Shown here: positions 1-8,683 of the stretch, one piece after another | Layout of the letters: every line of letters starts with the position of its first letter | Numbering within the stretch: the stretch's first letter is position 1 | DNA from: Syntrophomonadaceae bacterium | Lineage (GTDB): Bacteria > Bacillota > PH28-bin88 | Length of the DNA stretch: 64,000 nt | Reading direction: 5' to 3' | Assembly (NCBI GenBank): GCA_018333865.1 | Contig: JAGXSE010000056.1 | Coordinates: 86,001 to 150,000, forward strand | Notes under the pieces: model-generated | What the model saw: the letters and a program-made list of their open reading frames with translations, nothing else | Databases searched by the model: none | Told to the model about the DNA's origin: nothing | Made by a program: the position numbers and the translations under genes

Positions 1-1473
1 GCTTGTACCAGAGGACAGATTGATGATCCTGTCGCCATAGATGAAATTAAAAAATTTATTGCGGAACAAGATTTATCTGATATTCACCGCTATGTACCCA
101 AAATAAAAAATAATTACGGTAAAAAAATTGCAGTTATCGGGTCAGGGCCAGCCGGTCTTAGCTGCGCTTACTTCTTAGCTCTTAAAGGCTATCAAGTAAC
201 GGTCTTTGAAAAAGAGGCAACTCTTGGCGGCATGCTTGCCTGGGGGATTCCGCCTTTCCGGCTGGAAAAAGACGTGGTAAAAGCTGAAATTGATGTTTTG
301 CGGGAATTGCATGTTGAGTTTAAGACCGGGGTAGAAGTAGGCAGGGACATCACCCTGCAGGACCTCAGAAATCAGGGTTTTTCAGCATTTTATCTGGCAA
401 TCGGCGCCCAGTTGGGTAAGAAGATCGGGATCGAGGGTGAAGATATTGACGGTGTAATAAGTGGTTTGGATTTTTTGCGCAAAGCTAATCTTGCTGCAGA
501 AAAGCTGAAAGGCAGTGCTGCGGTGATTGGCGGCGGCAATGTTGCCGTTGATGTGGCCCGGACTGCCCTGCGCCTCGGCGCCAGTCAAGTAGATTTGTAT
601 TGTCTGGAAAAACGAGAAGATATGCCTGCCAGTCAGGAGGAAATAGAGGAGGCTTTGGCCGAAGGCATTGCCATAAAAAACTCCTGGGGACCGGTGGCGG
701 TTCTAGCAAAAGAAGGCCGGGTTGCGGGTGTTGAATTCAAAAAATGCACAGCTGTTTTTGATGAAAATAAAAATTTTAGCCCCAAATTCTCCGAAGAGGA
801 ACGAATAACGGTCAAAGCAGACCATGTACTGATCTCGGCAGGTCAGACAATAACTTGGGGCGCTTTGCTGGATAACAGCAAAATAGCAGTTAATGCTGAT
901 AAGACTATAAAAGCTGATCCTGTCACTTACCAAACAGCGGAACCAGATGTTTTTGCCGGCGGCGATGTTTTTACAGGACCAAAGTTTGCCATCGACGCTA
1001 TCGCTATGGGAAAAGAAGCCGCGATTTCCATCCATCGCTTTGTTCAGCCCGGACAGAGCTTAACCCTAGGCCGCACTAAAAGAGCATACAGCGCTTTTGC
1101 CGCAGAAAACCTTGCACTGGGCGACTACGACCGTCTCCCCCGGCAAAAGCCCCTAGCCGCTGATGCCAAAGCCAGCAGGGAAACCCTGCGGGATTTGCGC
1201 GGCACATTTACCGCAGAGCAGGTTAAAATGGAAACAGAACGCTGTCTTGACTGCGGCACAACGGTTGCCGATGAATTCCTTTGCGTTGGCTGCGGGCTGT
1301 GCGTGACAAAATGCCGTTTTTCAGCTGTGAAGCTGGTGAGAAGATATGACAAGCCCGGTGTTGAATTCCGGCATTTGAAGTCGGTAGTAGTAAAATACGC
1401 CTTAAAGCGCAAACTGCGAATCAAGGCAAAAAAGGCGAAAAAATTCCTGGCAAAGTTATTAAACAAGGCTTAA
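1..1473 (+). CDS. GltD-like NAD(P)H-dependent FAD oxidoreductase with C-terminal Fe-S motif (5' partial)
   Basis: The reading frame is already open at base 1, so the true start lies upstream; an internal ATG at 232 is not the start. The visible protein has a CTRGQIDDPVAID stretch typical of glutamate synthase small-subunit-like proteins, then an FAD Rossmann motif (IAVIGSGPAGLS) and an NAD(P) Rossmann motif (AVIGGGNVAVDVAR). The C-terminus carries CLDCG and CVGCGLCVTKC, which could hold an Fe-S cluster, followed by a Lys/Arg-rich tail. The family moves electrons between NAD(P)H and Fe-S partners. No large glutamate synthase subunit is visible, so the partner is unknown; it may belong to a multi-domain oxidoreductase that starts outside the window. 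Confidence 0.85.
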   Translation, partial: ACTRGQIDDPVAIDEIKKFIAEQDLSDIHRYVPKIKNNYGKKIAVIGSGPAGLSCAYFLALKGYQVTVFEKEATLGGMLAWGIPPFRLEKDVVKAEIDVLRELHVEFKTGVEVGRDITLQDLRNQGFSAFYLAIGAQLGKKIGIEGEDIDGVISGLDFLRKANLAAEKLKGSAAVIGGGNVAVDVARTALRLGASQVDLYCLEKREDMPASQEEIEEALAEGIAIKNSWGPVAVLAKEGRVAGVEFKKCTAVFDENKNFSPKFSEEERITVKADHVLISAGQTITWGALLDNSKIAVNADKTIKADPVTYQTAEPDVFAGGDVFTGPKFAIDAIAMGKEAAISIHRFVQPGQSLTLGRTKRAYSAFAAENLALGDYDRLPRQKPLAADAKASRETLRDLRGTFTAEQVKMETERCLDCGTTVADEFLCVGCGLCVTKCRFSAVKLVRRYDKPGVEFRHLKSVVVKYALKRKLRIKAKKAKKFLAKLLNKA

Positions 1474-1509
1474 TTCAGACCTATATTAGTTTGAAGGAGG
1501 TGTGCTTTT

Positions 1510-2403
1510 GTGTTTTTTTTCGAACCTATCCCATGGTATAATTTCTTGATGTGGTTGCTGGTTCTGGGTATCTTGCTTGCGCTCAATGAATTGGTACGCA
1601 TAAGTCAATGGGCAAGCATAGGGATCTTTATGGTTTTGCCGGTGCTTCTTACTGTGCTGTGGTTAGCAGGGGGCGGAAATGAAATAACTTCCTGGTTTAC
1701 TTGGGTCAAGGTATACTCGGCCCTGGCAGGCAGCATAATCTTCATGATCATACGATTTACGGATTACCATCGGCGGAACAAGTGGTACCTGGCTCTCGTC
1801 CCGGCCATCTTGGCCATAAATATTCTCGAGGCATCTGTAAGGGAGTTGCAGGTTGGAATGGCCGGCTTCAGCGGGATGGTGGACGGAATGTATTACATCT
1901 CCGGCGGCTGGAACTATGTCAACGCTGTGGCCGGAATTCTGAATATGCTTCTGATCTGTGGATGGACCGGCATTCATGCAACTGCCGGCAAACGCAAAGA
2001 CATGGTCTGGCCTGATCAGACTTTGCTGTGGATTATAGCCTACGCCGTTTGGAATATCTCATATGTGTACTCCTGTGCCCCTGGCAATGCTTTTTATTCT
2101 GGTGTTGCTCTCAATATTGCGGCAATCATTCCTGCGCTGTTTTGGGCCAAGGGTACCTGGATGCAAAACAGGGCTCATACTTTGTCCTTCTGGATGATGT
2201 GGGTAATGACGTTCCCCTATTTCTTTGCCAAAGGCAGCCTCTTTCATGTCAGCGTAAGTTATAACCCGGCTGCCAACTGGACTATAGCCCTTATCGCTTT
2301 GGCCCTTAATGTTATACTGGCTGTACAACAGGTCCGGCGTATTGTCAGCTATAGCAAAAATCCCTTAAGGGATGAGATATGGACCAAAACAAAAGCGTCC
2401 TAA
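1510..2403 (+). CDS. Polytopic integral membrane protein, family uncertain
   Basis: The start is GTG at 1510, nine bases after a perfect AAGGAGG at 1494-1500. The 297-residue protein is dominated by hydrophobic segments (about eight likely membrane spans) and has a Trp/Tyr-rich character (MDGMYYISGGWNYVN, AYAVWNISYVYS). It ends with a short basic cytoplasmic tail. It resembles the DUF5692-type membrane proteins of anaerobic Firmicutes, but I recall that family only loosely. It follows the GltD-like gene by 37 bases and may be co-transcribed with it. No function can be assigned. Confidence 0.75.
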   Translation: MFFFEPIPWYNFLMWLLVLGILLALNELVRISQWASIGIFMVLPVLLTVLWLAGGGNEITSWFTWVKVYSALAGSIIFMIIRFTDYHRRNKWYLALVPAILAINILEASVRELQVGMAGFSGMVDGMYYISGGWNYVNAVAGILNMLLICGWTGIHATAGKRKDMVWPDQTLLWIIAYAVWNISYVYSCAPGNAFYSGVALNIAAIIPALFWAKGTWMQNRAHTLSFWMMWVMTFPYFFAKGSLFHVSVSYNPAANWTIALIALALNVILAVQQVRRIVSYSKNPLRDEIWTKTKAS

Positions 2404-2454
2404 AGAAACACCGGTAAACTTTTTACTTGTTTGAAAATTTTGAGGTGATCAGCT

Positions 2455-2796
2455 TTGCATGAATTGGGCGTTGTAATTAACGTAATTAAAGCAGTAGACG
2501 TTTTTGCGAAAAAAAGCGGGGTAACTAAGATTGATACTTTGGTGCTTCAAATAGGCGAGTTTTCCGCCATGGTTCCAAGGTATGTAGAAGCTTGTTACCC
2601 GGCAGCCGTTAATGGCACCTTACTGCAAGAGACAAAGCTGGTTATTGAAGTTTTGCCGGGCATGGTCAAATGCCAAAAATGCCAAAAAGATTTCCAGCTT
2701 TTCAGGTACAATAAGCGCTGCCCTGATTGTTCCGGTGAAAGTTGGGAGTTAGTAAGCGGCAAGGAATTTTTGATAAAGGAAATTATTGCTTGCTGA
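2455..2796 (+). CDS. hypA: HypA-type nickel chaperone for hydrogenase maturation
   Basis: The start is TTG at 2455, preceded by a GAGGTG ribosome site, giving the obligatory N-terminal MHE in which His2 binds nickel in this family. The 113-residue length is normal. A zinc-binding domain follows, with CQKC and CPDC pairs near residues 73-95. HypA hands nickel to hydrogenase large subunits together with HypB. No hypB or hydrogenase gene is in this window, so its client lies elsewhere. The gene ends 9 bases before a clear terminator hairpin. Confidence 0.9.
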   Translation: MHELGVVINVIKAVDVFAKKSGVTKIDTLVLQIGEFSAMVPRYVEACYPAAVNGTLLQETKLVIEVLPGMVKCQKCQKDFQLFRYNKRCPDCSGESWELVSGKEFLIKEIIAC

Positions 2797-2805
2797 AAAA
2801 TGGCA

Positions 2806-2849
2806 GCAGACTGCCCTGCTGAATTTCAAAGGGCAGTCTGCAATTTTTT
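2806..2849 (+). terminator. Rho-independent terminator after hypA
   Basis: A 12-bp perfect stem (GCAGACTGCCCT at 2806-2817 with AGGGCAGTCTGC at 2830-2841) is followed by a run of T. It closes the plus-strand hypA transcript. Confidence 0.9.
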
Positions 2850-3018
2850 AACTGGGTTTTAAAATAATATAGTTTTTATGCCTTTTGCAAAAATTATGCT
2901 GGGTTTTTGCAGCTTTTCACATCTCACCTAACAGACTCATAATATCTTCTTCATTGCCAAATGCGCTGACAGGTAGAGCAAAGCACTAAAACTTTGTTAA
3001 ACAAGTGCAGGTATCCCC

Positions 3019-4038
3019 TTACTGCAAGCGAAGGATGACCTTGCATGTTTCCTGAGGCTTGGCCTCCATTAAGGCGATGGCTTCATGGATCAGATGAAAA
3101 TCAAAAACATGGGTTACTAAGGGTTTGGGATTCACTTCCTTTTTCTCAAACCAGCCTATGACCTCAGGAAACTTATTGTTGTGCAGCCTGGAGCCGATAA
3201 TATCGAGCTCTTTTTTTGTTATTGGCAGCTCTGCTATCTGGGAAGGCTGGGAAGAGAAGCCAAGGTTAACAATGCGTCCTGCAGGGGATGCCATTTCCAC
3301 AGCCTGCTCCAGCAGTCTGGGTATTCCGACAGCTTCTACGATCACACTGGGGCCTTCTCCTGCGGTAAAGCTGGCTACCTTTTGCATTACATCTTCCTGC
3401 TGAGGGTTAATCACCAGGTCGGCTCCAAGATCTTTGGCAAATTTTAAACGCTCATCAACTATATCAATTATAGCAACTCTCGCACCCAGGCTCTTAGCCC
3501 TTTGCATAGTGACCAAGCCGATGGGGCCAGCCCCAAAAATAACCAGCGTATCGTCACTAGTTACCCTCCCGCGGGATAGTGCCTGGGCAGCGATAGTAAA
3601 GGGTTCGATTAAGATAGCCTCTTCCCAGGGGATATCCTTAGAAAACTTATGGACAGACCAAACGGGAAGCATCAGGTATTCCATAAAGCCTCCTTCGGCA
3701 TGTACACCTCGCACCCGCAAGTTGCGGCAGACGTTTTGCCTGCTTACCCTGCAAGCATAGCATTCACCGCAGGAAATTACCGGATCCATCACTACCCGGT
3801 CTCCTTTTTGAAGGCCTGTTACCCCCGCGCCAACTTCCGCTACTTCGCCCACTACCTCGTGCCCAATAATCCGCGGATATGTAACCAAAGGTGATGTGCC
3901 ATGATAGGCATGCATATCAGAACCGCAGATACCCATCGCCTTGACCTGAATCAGGACATGGCCTTCAGCTACCTGCTCAGGTTTTACTGTTTCAATAATT
4001 GCCAATACGCCTGGTTCAGTAATTTGGATAGCACGCAT
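3019..4038 (-). CDS. Zinc-dependent medium-chain alcohol/polyol dehydrogenase
   Basis: I chose the ATG at 4038 because GGAGGTG lies eight bases upstream; the frame extends further 5' without a ribosome site. The 339-residue protein has the catalytic-zinc motif ICGSDMHAYHG and GHEVVGEVAEVG. The structural-zinc cysteines are in SCGECYACRVSRQNVC, and the NAD Rossmann motif is GAGPIGLVTM. It resembles sorbitol/threonine/gluconate-type dehydrogenases. It lies 77 bases downstream of the UxaA-family pair on the same strand, so it probably oxidises a hydroxyl of the same substrate family. If that pair is a sulfolactate sulfo-lyase, this could be a sulfo-sugar-acid dehydrogenase; that is inference. 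Confidence 0.88.
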   Translation of the reverse strand: MRAIQITEPGVLAIIETVKPEQVAEGHVLIQVKAMGICGSDMHAYHGTSPLVTYPRIIGHEVVGEVAEVGAGVTGLQKGDRVVMDPVISCGECYACRVSRQNVCRNLRVRGVHAEGGFMEYLMLPVWSVHKFSKDIPWEEAILIEPFTIAAQALSRGRVTSDDTLVIFGAGPIGLVTMQRAKSLGARVAIIDIVDERLKFAKDLGADLVINPQQEDVMQKVASFTAGEGPSVIVEAVGIPRLLEQAVEMASPAGRIVNLGFSSQPSQIAELPITKKELDIIGSRLHNNKFPEVIGWFEKKEVNPKPLVTHVFDFHLIHEAIALMEAKPQETCKVILRLQ

Positions 4039-4114
4039 TAAGCAGACACCTCCACAATTGGGGATAAAACAATACCCCGATTTATAAAATTCAAATGAAA
4101 TTACAGAAGGCAAA

Positions 4115-5302
4115 CTAGAAGACCGGTTCCCGCGTGTAGACCTGCGCCGGGTCGCAGTAGTTGAGCGTTTCGCTGCGCGTACATGTTCCAGACGCGATGC
4201 CGAGCACGGTTTGTACTAAGCGCTCGCCAGCTTCCTCTGGTGTTTCACTGCCATCGATCACCGTTCCCGAGAAGTAGTCCACGCTGTCCTCGGAGCGCCC
4301 ATAGGTAACCGGGTTGGCCGTTGCCCACAAGAGAGGTGCAACCACTGATGGTGCCGATTCCAGTATCGTGCGGCCGGGCGTTCCGCCCCCGCCCAGCTGG
4401 AAGATTACGAGCTGGGCACCCGCCGCAGCGTAGCCCAGGAAGATGGAGAGGTGCCCCATCCAGTTGTCCACGAAGTAAAGACCCCGGCCGGAGGGACGCT
4501 CGGCATACTTGAGCACGCCCTTAATCGGCGCCGTACCAGCTTTATAAACTGCCCCCAGCGACTTCTCCTCCAAGGTGGTGATGCCGGCCGCAATATTGGA
4601 AGGCACGGGGTTGACTGAACGGATGTCCTGTCCGCTGGCCTTGGCCAGGCTCTCGATCACCTCGGATGTCCGCAGAATCTCCCGGGCGACTTCTTCATTG
4701 ACCGCACGCTTGGCCAGGGCCTGCTCGGCACCGATGATCTCGGTCGTCTCGCCGAACATCGCCACCCCGCCCGCCTCGACCAGGCGATCGTAAAGATAGC
4801 CAACAGCCGGGTTGCCGGCAATGCCGGAAGTGGGATCGGAATAGCCGCACTTGACGCCGATCGCCAACTGGCCGAAGTCGCAGGGCTCGCGCCGCTGCTT
4901 GGAGATCTCGTACACCAGGCGGCGGGCTATTTTGACGCCCTTCTCGATAGCGCCGAAGGTACCACCATCCTTAGCAGGGTTGATCAGCTCCACCGGCTTG
5001 CCGGAAACAGCGATCTCCTCGGCCAGGCGCTCTGGCGCCAGTTCCGGGTAACCCGCTCCAGGGCTGGCAGTGTGGACGATGACCGCGCCGACGTTGGGGT
5101 TTTTTCCCAGTCCTACGAGCACACGGGCGATTGCCTCTCGATCCGCGCGCGTACGCCCGGAGCCATGGTCGGCGGTGTGAATTGTACGGGTTCCGATAAC
5201 GAAGTCGCAGATTTTGCTGGCGATAAAGCCGCCCGGAATGATAAGAACATAGTTGCGGATGCCGGCCGAACCGTCAGGGCGCTGGTAGCCGAGGAACTTC
5301 AT
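4115..5302 (-). CDS. UxaA-family lyase, large (C-terminal-type) subunit; altronate dehydratase-like or SuyB-like
   Basis: This 395-residue protein matches the C-terminal catalytic part of altronate/galactarate dehydratases (MKFLGYQRPDGSAGIRNYV at the start, then GVKCGYSDPTSGIAGNPAVG, NIAAGITTLEEKSLGA). In this genome the SAF part is a separate gene, and the two overlap by four bases (ATGA at 5299-5302). Split pairs of this size are used both by altronate/galactarate-type dehydratases and by (R)-sulfolactate sulfo-lyase SuyAB, whose large subunit is about 42 kDa. The region around IFLGYAAAGAQLVIFQLGGG departs from what I remember of standard UxaA. The gene is visibly more GC-rich than its neighbours, suggesting recent acquisition. 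Confidence 0.85.
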   Translation of the reverse strand: MKFLGYQRPDGSAGIRNYVLIIPGGFIASKICDFVIGTRTIHTADHGSGRTRADREAIARVLVGLGKNPNVGAVIVHTASPGAGYPELAPERLAEEIAVSGKPVELINPAKDGGTFGAIEKGVKIARRLVYEISKQRREPCDFGQLAIGVKCGYSDPTSGIAGNPAVGYLYDRLVEAGGVAMFGETTEIIGAEQALAKRAVNEEVAREILRTSEVIESLAKASGQDIRSVNPVPSNIAAGITTLEEKSLGAVYKAGTAPIKGVLKYAERPSGRGLYFVDNWMGHLSIFLGYAAAGAQLVIFQLGGGGTPGRTILESAPSVVAPLLWATANPVTYGRSEDSVDYFSGTVIDGSETPEEAGERLVQTVLGIASGTCTRSETLNYCDPAQVYTREPVF

Positions 5303-5610
5303 CGCCGGTCACCTCCGGCCTCAAGGTCGCCCCTGCCGCGAATACCCTCGACGTTGTGCACATGCACCAAATCGTCCTCTTTGATGTCGCAGCTCGCACG
5401 GCCGATAACCTCGCCGTACTTGTAGATATCGCCGGCCTTTAGGATGTCCCAAAGTGCGACCTTGAAGCCAAACGGTATCTTCTCCCGCGCCTGCACCTGG
5501 ACCTCCTCCCGGCCCAGCCTCGCCGCTACAGTGCAGCCCGCCTCGACCTCCTGCAGCGCGGTGGCGACATTGTCCTTGGCGCTGATAATAAGCGCTCGCC
5601 TGGTTTCCAT
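5299..5610 (-). CDS. UxaA-family lyase, small SAF-domain subunit (SuyA-like)
   Basis: This 103-residue protein corresponds to the N-terminal SAF domain of altronate dehydratase (DNVATALQEVEAGCTV, IPFGFKVALWDI, YGEVIGRA, VHVHNVE). It starts with ATG at 5610 and its stop overlaps the start of the large subunit, so the two are translationally coupled. The last residues (GRGDLEAGGDRR) are unusually charged. It shares the high GC content of the large subunit. In family terms it supplies part of the substrate pocket; the actual substrate (sugar acid or sulfolactate) is not decided by the sequence. Confidence 0.85.
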   Translation of the reverse strand: METRRALIISAKDNVATALQEVEAGCTVAARLGREEVQVQAREKIPFGFKVALWDILKAGDIYKYGEVIGRASCDIKEDDLVHVHNVEGIRGRGDLEAGGDRR

Positions 5611-5647
5611 GCTGCTGCCCTCCTAAAACTCGATATAATGAAATGTA

Positions 5648-6355
5648 TTAATAGACGAGGAAGTCCCCCTGTTCTGTTAACAGCCTTAAAGCACTTAAAT
5701 CATTTATTAAGATCTTATCTTTGTTTTTTACTAATATCCCATTATCAAACAGCTTGTTGATTGAGTTAGTTACTGTAACCCGGTGTAATCCCGTTAAATT
5801 AGCAAGATCCTGGTGAGTTAATGGTAGTTCTACACTGCAGCTGTTTCCCTTAATATCACCTTTTTGATAAGCTAATAAAAGCAATAATTTGGCGATTCTC
5901 GCGCTTGGGTTGGCAAAGATCAGGTCTTCAATCCGCGAGGAAAGGATCCTGACTTTTTGCGCCAGAATCCTTAAAATATAGCTTACGAACTGAGGGTAGT
6001 TGGCAAGTTCATTAATGACAAACTCCCGGTTGAAACTGTAGACTTCACAGTTGGTTGCCGCCACGATTAGAAATTTGCACGGCTGCCGATGAAAAAAAGG
6101 CACCTCTCCGAAAACATTGGGCGCATCAATATGCCATATTGTTTGTTCAATACCGCTTTTGCTTAAGGCAGTCATTTTGATCTGGCCTTTTTTTAGATAA
6201 TAGAGGTTATTAACTTCATCCCCAATATCTATAATGATATCGCATTTTCGATATTCTTTCTTATTGGCAAGGGTCAATACCGGCTCCCATTCCTGGGTGC
6301 TTGAACTAATCCATGGTGCAGCCAAAGAACTTGAACTGATATCATTTTTATTCAT
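5648..6355 (-). CDS. Crp/Fnr family transcription regulator
   Basis: The 235-residue protein has an N-terminal cyclic-nucleotide-binding-like beta barrel (KCDIIIDIGDEVNNLYYLKKGQIKM) and a long dimer helix. The C-terminal winged helix carries the Crp motif LPLTHQDLANLTGLHRVTVTNSINKL near residues 175-205. No cysteine cluster of FNR type is obvious at the N-terminus, so it probably senses a small ligand rather than oxygen through Fe-S. It sits just upstream of the UxaA-family pair on the same strand and 81 bases downstream of the arylsulfotransferase-like gene, so it is a good candidate regulator of either. Confidence 0.88.
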   Translation of the reverse strand: MNKNDISSSSLAAPWISSSTQEWEPVLTLANKKEYRKCDIIIDIGDEVNNLYYLKKGQIKMTALSKSGIEQTIWHIDAPNVFGEVPFFHRQPCKFLIVAATNCEVYSFNREFVINELANYPQFVSYILRILAQKVRILSSRIEDLIFANPSARIAKLLLLLAYQKGDIKGNSCSVELPLTHQDLANLTGLHRVTVTNSINKLFDNGILVKNKDKILINDLSALRLLTEQGDFLVY

Positions 6356-6436
6356 AAAGCACCTCCGCCAAGGTAAAGAATATCCATCGCCTATTAAATA
6401 TCCGCTTATCTTAATATCTTAATAAATTATCCTATA

Positions 6437-7873
6437 TCAATTTTTATCACCCACAGCAATACACAGATCAGGATTGCTTTGATAAGGCAAAACTCCTGCT
6501 ACAACAGTTTCTTCTCTGATACCAATAGGCGCCGCACCGGGGACACGATAAATCGTCACATCAATAGGACTGATGGGAACTTCTGACGGGGGCGCCAATT
6601 GGGGAACCCACTCATACGGCACCCGGTAGGCCCTATAAATCGCATTAACCCGCAGATGCTTACCCCAATAAGGGCTGATATATTCCCAAACAAGCTCATG
6701 TTCTGCAGTAACTTCAATAATCCGGCCACCTGATCCTTCTGTTATTAATGTATTGCCATTGGGCAATCTTTGCATACTGCTGACAAATGGGCTATAGAAA
6801 CGATTGGAATCGATGGGGTGAATATGTCCGGCCTCTAAAGGCGTATACTGCCAAACTATTCTTAACGAGACCGGATCAATCTCCAGCACCCTGGAGTAAT
6901 CCCGGCGGGCGTTCATTCTGCCCGTTCGCGAACAAGGGTTGGGAGCACCATAACCGGCCCAGCCGCCGTTATCAAAGATTAAGATATTCCCTTCTCCCGG
7001 CAAGCCGCGCGGGATCATGTGCGCATGGTGTTGACCGATAATCCATCCAAGCCCAGTTAGCAACTTGCTTGTATTATAATCCGGCCCCAGTTTCCAAACT
7101 AATTTGCCGCTTTGCTTGTCTATGATGGCAATAATATTGGTTTCTCTGGCACTCCAAATAATATTGTCTGGATGGAAGCGATGATCACCAGTATCATACC
7201 ATATATTGGGTCCCAAGGTAGACATCGAGTTGATATGCATCCAATCGCCTACACCTGCCCCTGATCCTCGCAGATTGGGATCCCGATAGATAATGTTTTT
7301 GGCTTCCTCACTAAAACCGTATTCCTCAAAGTGTTCACTGCAGATCCATTCCCAAACTATATCTCCGTCCCAGGTTACCTCAATTATAGTATCATCTGCG
7401 AGTAACCGCCCTGAAATCTTGGGATTTTTCAAGTTCTTGTGGCAAAGAACCAGTGTTTTGCCGCTATGGACCAAGGGATCCATGCCAGGCACATAGTATC
7501 CTACCGGATTGCCTTCTCGTTGATAGTCATGATGCTGCCTCGCCATCCATTGCGGTATTTCATCCGGATCTTGGATAAATTCATAACGGTTAAATTTCCA
7601 AACAATGTTGCCTTCCCAATCAACTTGCACTAAATCGATTTGGTCTTGCATGCCATAGGCATTGTTTCTCAAACCGGTGTGTCCCAGCACAAAACCGCCG
7701 GGCAAAAGCTTGTTGGGGAAACCATGCAGACCTCTCCATAACTTAACCTCTCCCCCGTTCATGTCGATCAATAGAGCGCCAAGTTCCCTGGCCTGGTATA
7801 TGGTATAACCATTCCAGCATTTCTCCGGATTATAAATAGTAGCACCTGTTGGATAAACGCTCGGATAGGTCAT
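6437..7873 (-). CDS. Arylsulfotransferase (ASST)-like beta-propeller protein, cytoplasmic
   Basis: The 478-residue protein has repeated propeller blades of the type DGDIVWEW, GKLVWKLGP, LRIVWQYTP and HELVWEYISPYW, typical of the arylsulfotransferase/PQQ-like family. Conserved His-containing stretches (DWMHINSM, GQHHAHMIPRG, GHIHPIDSNRF) resemble the ASST active-site region. No signal peptide is visible, whereas the classical AssT of enterobacteria is periplasmic. The ATG at 7873 follows a short GGAGG (about 7881). Its neighbours are a Crp regulator and a two-component system. The substrate is unknown; a role with sulfated aromatics fits the sulfur theme but is inference. Confidence 0.75.
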   Translation of the reverse strand: MTYPSVYPTGATIYNPEKCWNGYTIYQARELGALLIDMNGGEVKLWRGLHGFPNKLLPGGFVLGHTGLRNNAYGMQDQIDLVQVDWEGNIVWKFNRYEFIQDPDEIPQWMARQHHDYQREGNPVGYYVPGMDPLVHSGKTLVLCHKNLKNPKISGRLLADDTIIEVTWDGDIVWEWICSEHFEEYGFSEEAKNIIYRDPNLRGSGAGVGDWMHINSMSTLGPNIWYDTGDHRFHPDNIIWSARETNIIAIIDKQSGKLVWKLGPDYNTSKLLTGLGWIIGQHHAHMIPRGLPGEGNILIFDNGGWAGYGAPNPCSRTGRMNARRDYSRVLEIDPVSLRIVWQYTPLEAGHIHPIDSNRFYSPFVSSMQRLPNGNTLITEGSGGRIIEVTAEHELVWEYISPYWGKHLRVNAIYRAYRVPYEWVPQLAPPSEVPISPIDVTIYRVPGAAPIGIREETVVAGVLPYQSNPDLCIAVGDKN

Positions 7874-7904
7874 ATCGACTCCTCCATCTTTGCCAAGTGG
7901 GGGG

Positions 7905-7933
7905 GCAAGTCAAGAACCGTCTCCAACTTGCGC
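7905..7933. repeat. 29-bp dispersed repeat, copy 1 (overlaps the 3' end of the response regulator gene)
   Basis: On the minus strand this reads GCGCAAGTTGGAGACGGTTC then TTGACTTGC. The same unit with two changes occurs at 26736-26764. It covers the stop codon of the response regulator and encodes its last residues, AQVGDGS. Confidence 0.8.
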
Positions 7934-8683
7934 ACTTGCCTTCCTTCTATATTCTTTAGGGGTCATATTTGTTTGCTGTACAAAGACACGATTGAAATAG
8001 GATGGATCTGTGAAGCCGCATTCACTGGAAATGCGATAGACGGGATAGTCAGTTGTTTCTAATAATTTGCAGGCATACTCTGTCTTTAATTTATTTACAT
8101 AGTCAACATAGGAGATCCCGACCTCTTTTTTAAAGACGCGGCTGAAATATTGGGGATGCAAAAATACATGGGAAGAGACCAATTGGAGGGGTAATTTTTG
8201 TTTAAAGTTACTGTTAATATATTTTAAAGACTTTTCAATAAAATAACTATGGCTGTCTTTTGGCTCTATCGTTTCCCTGGTTTCTTTCCCGGCATGGGTC
8301 TGGCAAGTAGCTGCTGTGGCTAAAAGCTCCCGGAATACCTGTTTAAAGACGGCCGGTTTGACGGGTTTCAGCAAATACTCCTGGACACAATAGCGGATTG
8401 CTGTTTGCGCATAATAAAAATCGGAATGGGCCGACAGGATCATAATACATGCCCGGGGCAGGAATTTCCTTATTTCCTGAATTGCCTGCAAGCCGTCCAT
8501 TTCAGGAATGAGTATATCCATCACGATGACACCCGGGCGATGCTGCTTTGCCAACCTGACAGCCTGGATTCCACTTTCACAAGTAATTATTTCGTCTTCC
8601 GGATTTAGTTCTTCAGATACAATTGATTTGAGAAACTCCAATTCGAGCAATTCATCTTCCACAATCAAAACTTTCCTCATCAT
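7910..8683 (-). CDS. Response regulator with AraC-type output (YesN family)
   Basis: Residues 1-120 are a receiver domain with the acidic pair VEDE, the phospho-acceptor Asp in VIVMDILIPEMDG and the switch Lys in LLKPVKP. The C-terminal 100 residues contain two AraC helix-turn-helix motifs (LVSSHVFLHPQYFSRVFKKEVG and ISSECGFTDPSYFNRVFVQQ). The ATG overlaps the stop of the upstream sensor kinase (TAATG), so the pair is co-translated. Its position directly downstream of the microcompartment locus and its PocR-type partner suggest control of choline-compartment expression. The last residues QVGDGS come from a dispersed repeat. Confidence 0.93.
   Translation of the reverse strand: MMRKVLIVEDELLELEFLKSIVSEELNPEDEIITCESGIQAVRLAKQHRPGVIVMDILIPEMDGLQAIQEIRKFLPRACIMILSAHSDFYYAQTAIRYCVQEYLLKPVKPAVFKQVFRELLATAATCQTHAGKETRETIEPKDSHSYFIEKSLKYINSNFKQKLPLQLVSSHVFLHPQYFSRVFKKEVGISYVDYVNKLKTEYACKLLETTDYPVYRISSECGFTDPSYFNRVFVQQTNMTPKEYRRKASAQVGDGS

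Noticed and set aside
4321..5425. Several plus-strand ORFs opposite the UxaA-family pair
   Set aside because: High GC content lengthens random open frames on the opposite strand; none has a domain or ribosome site.
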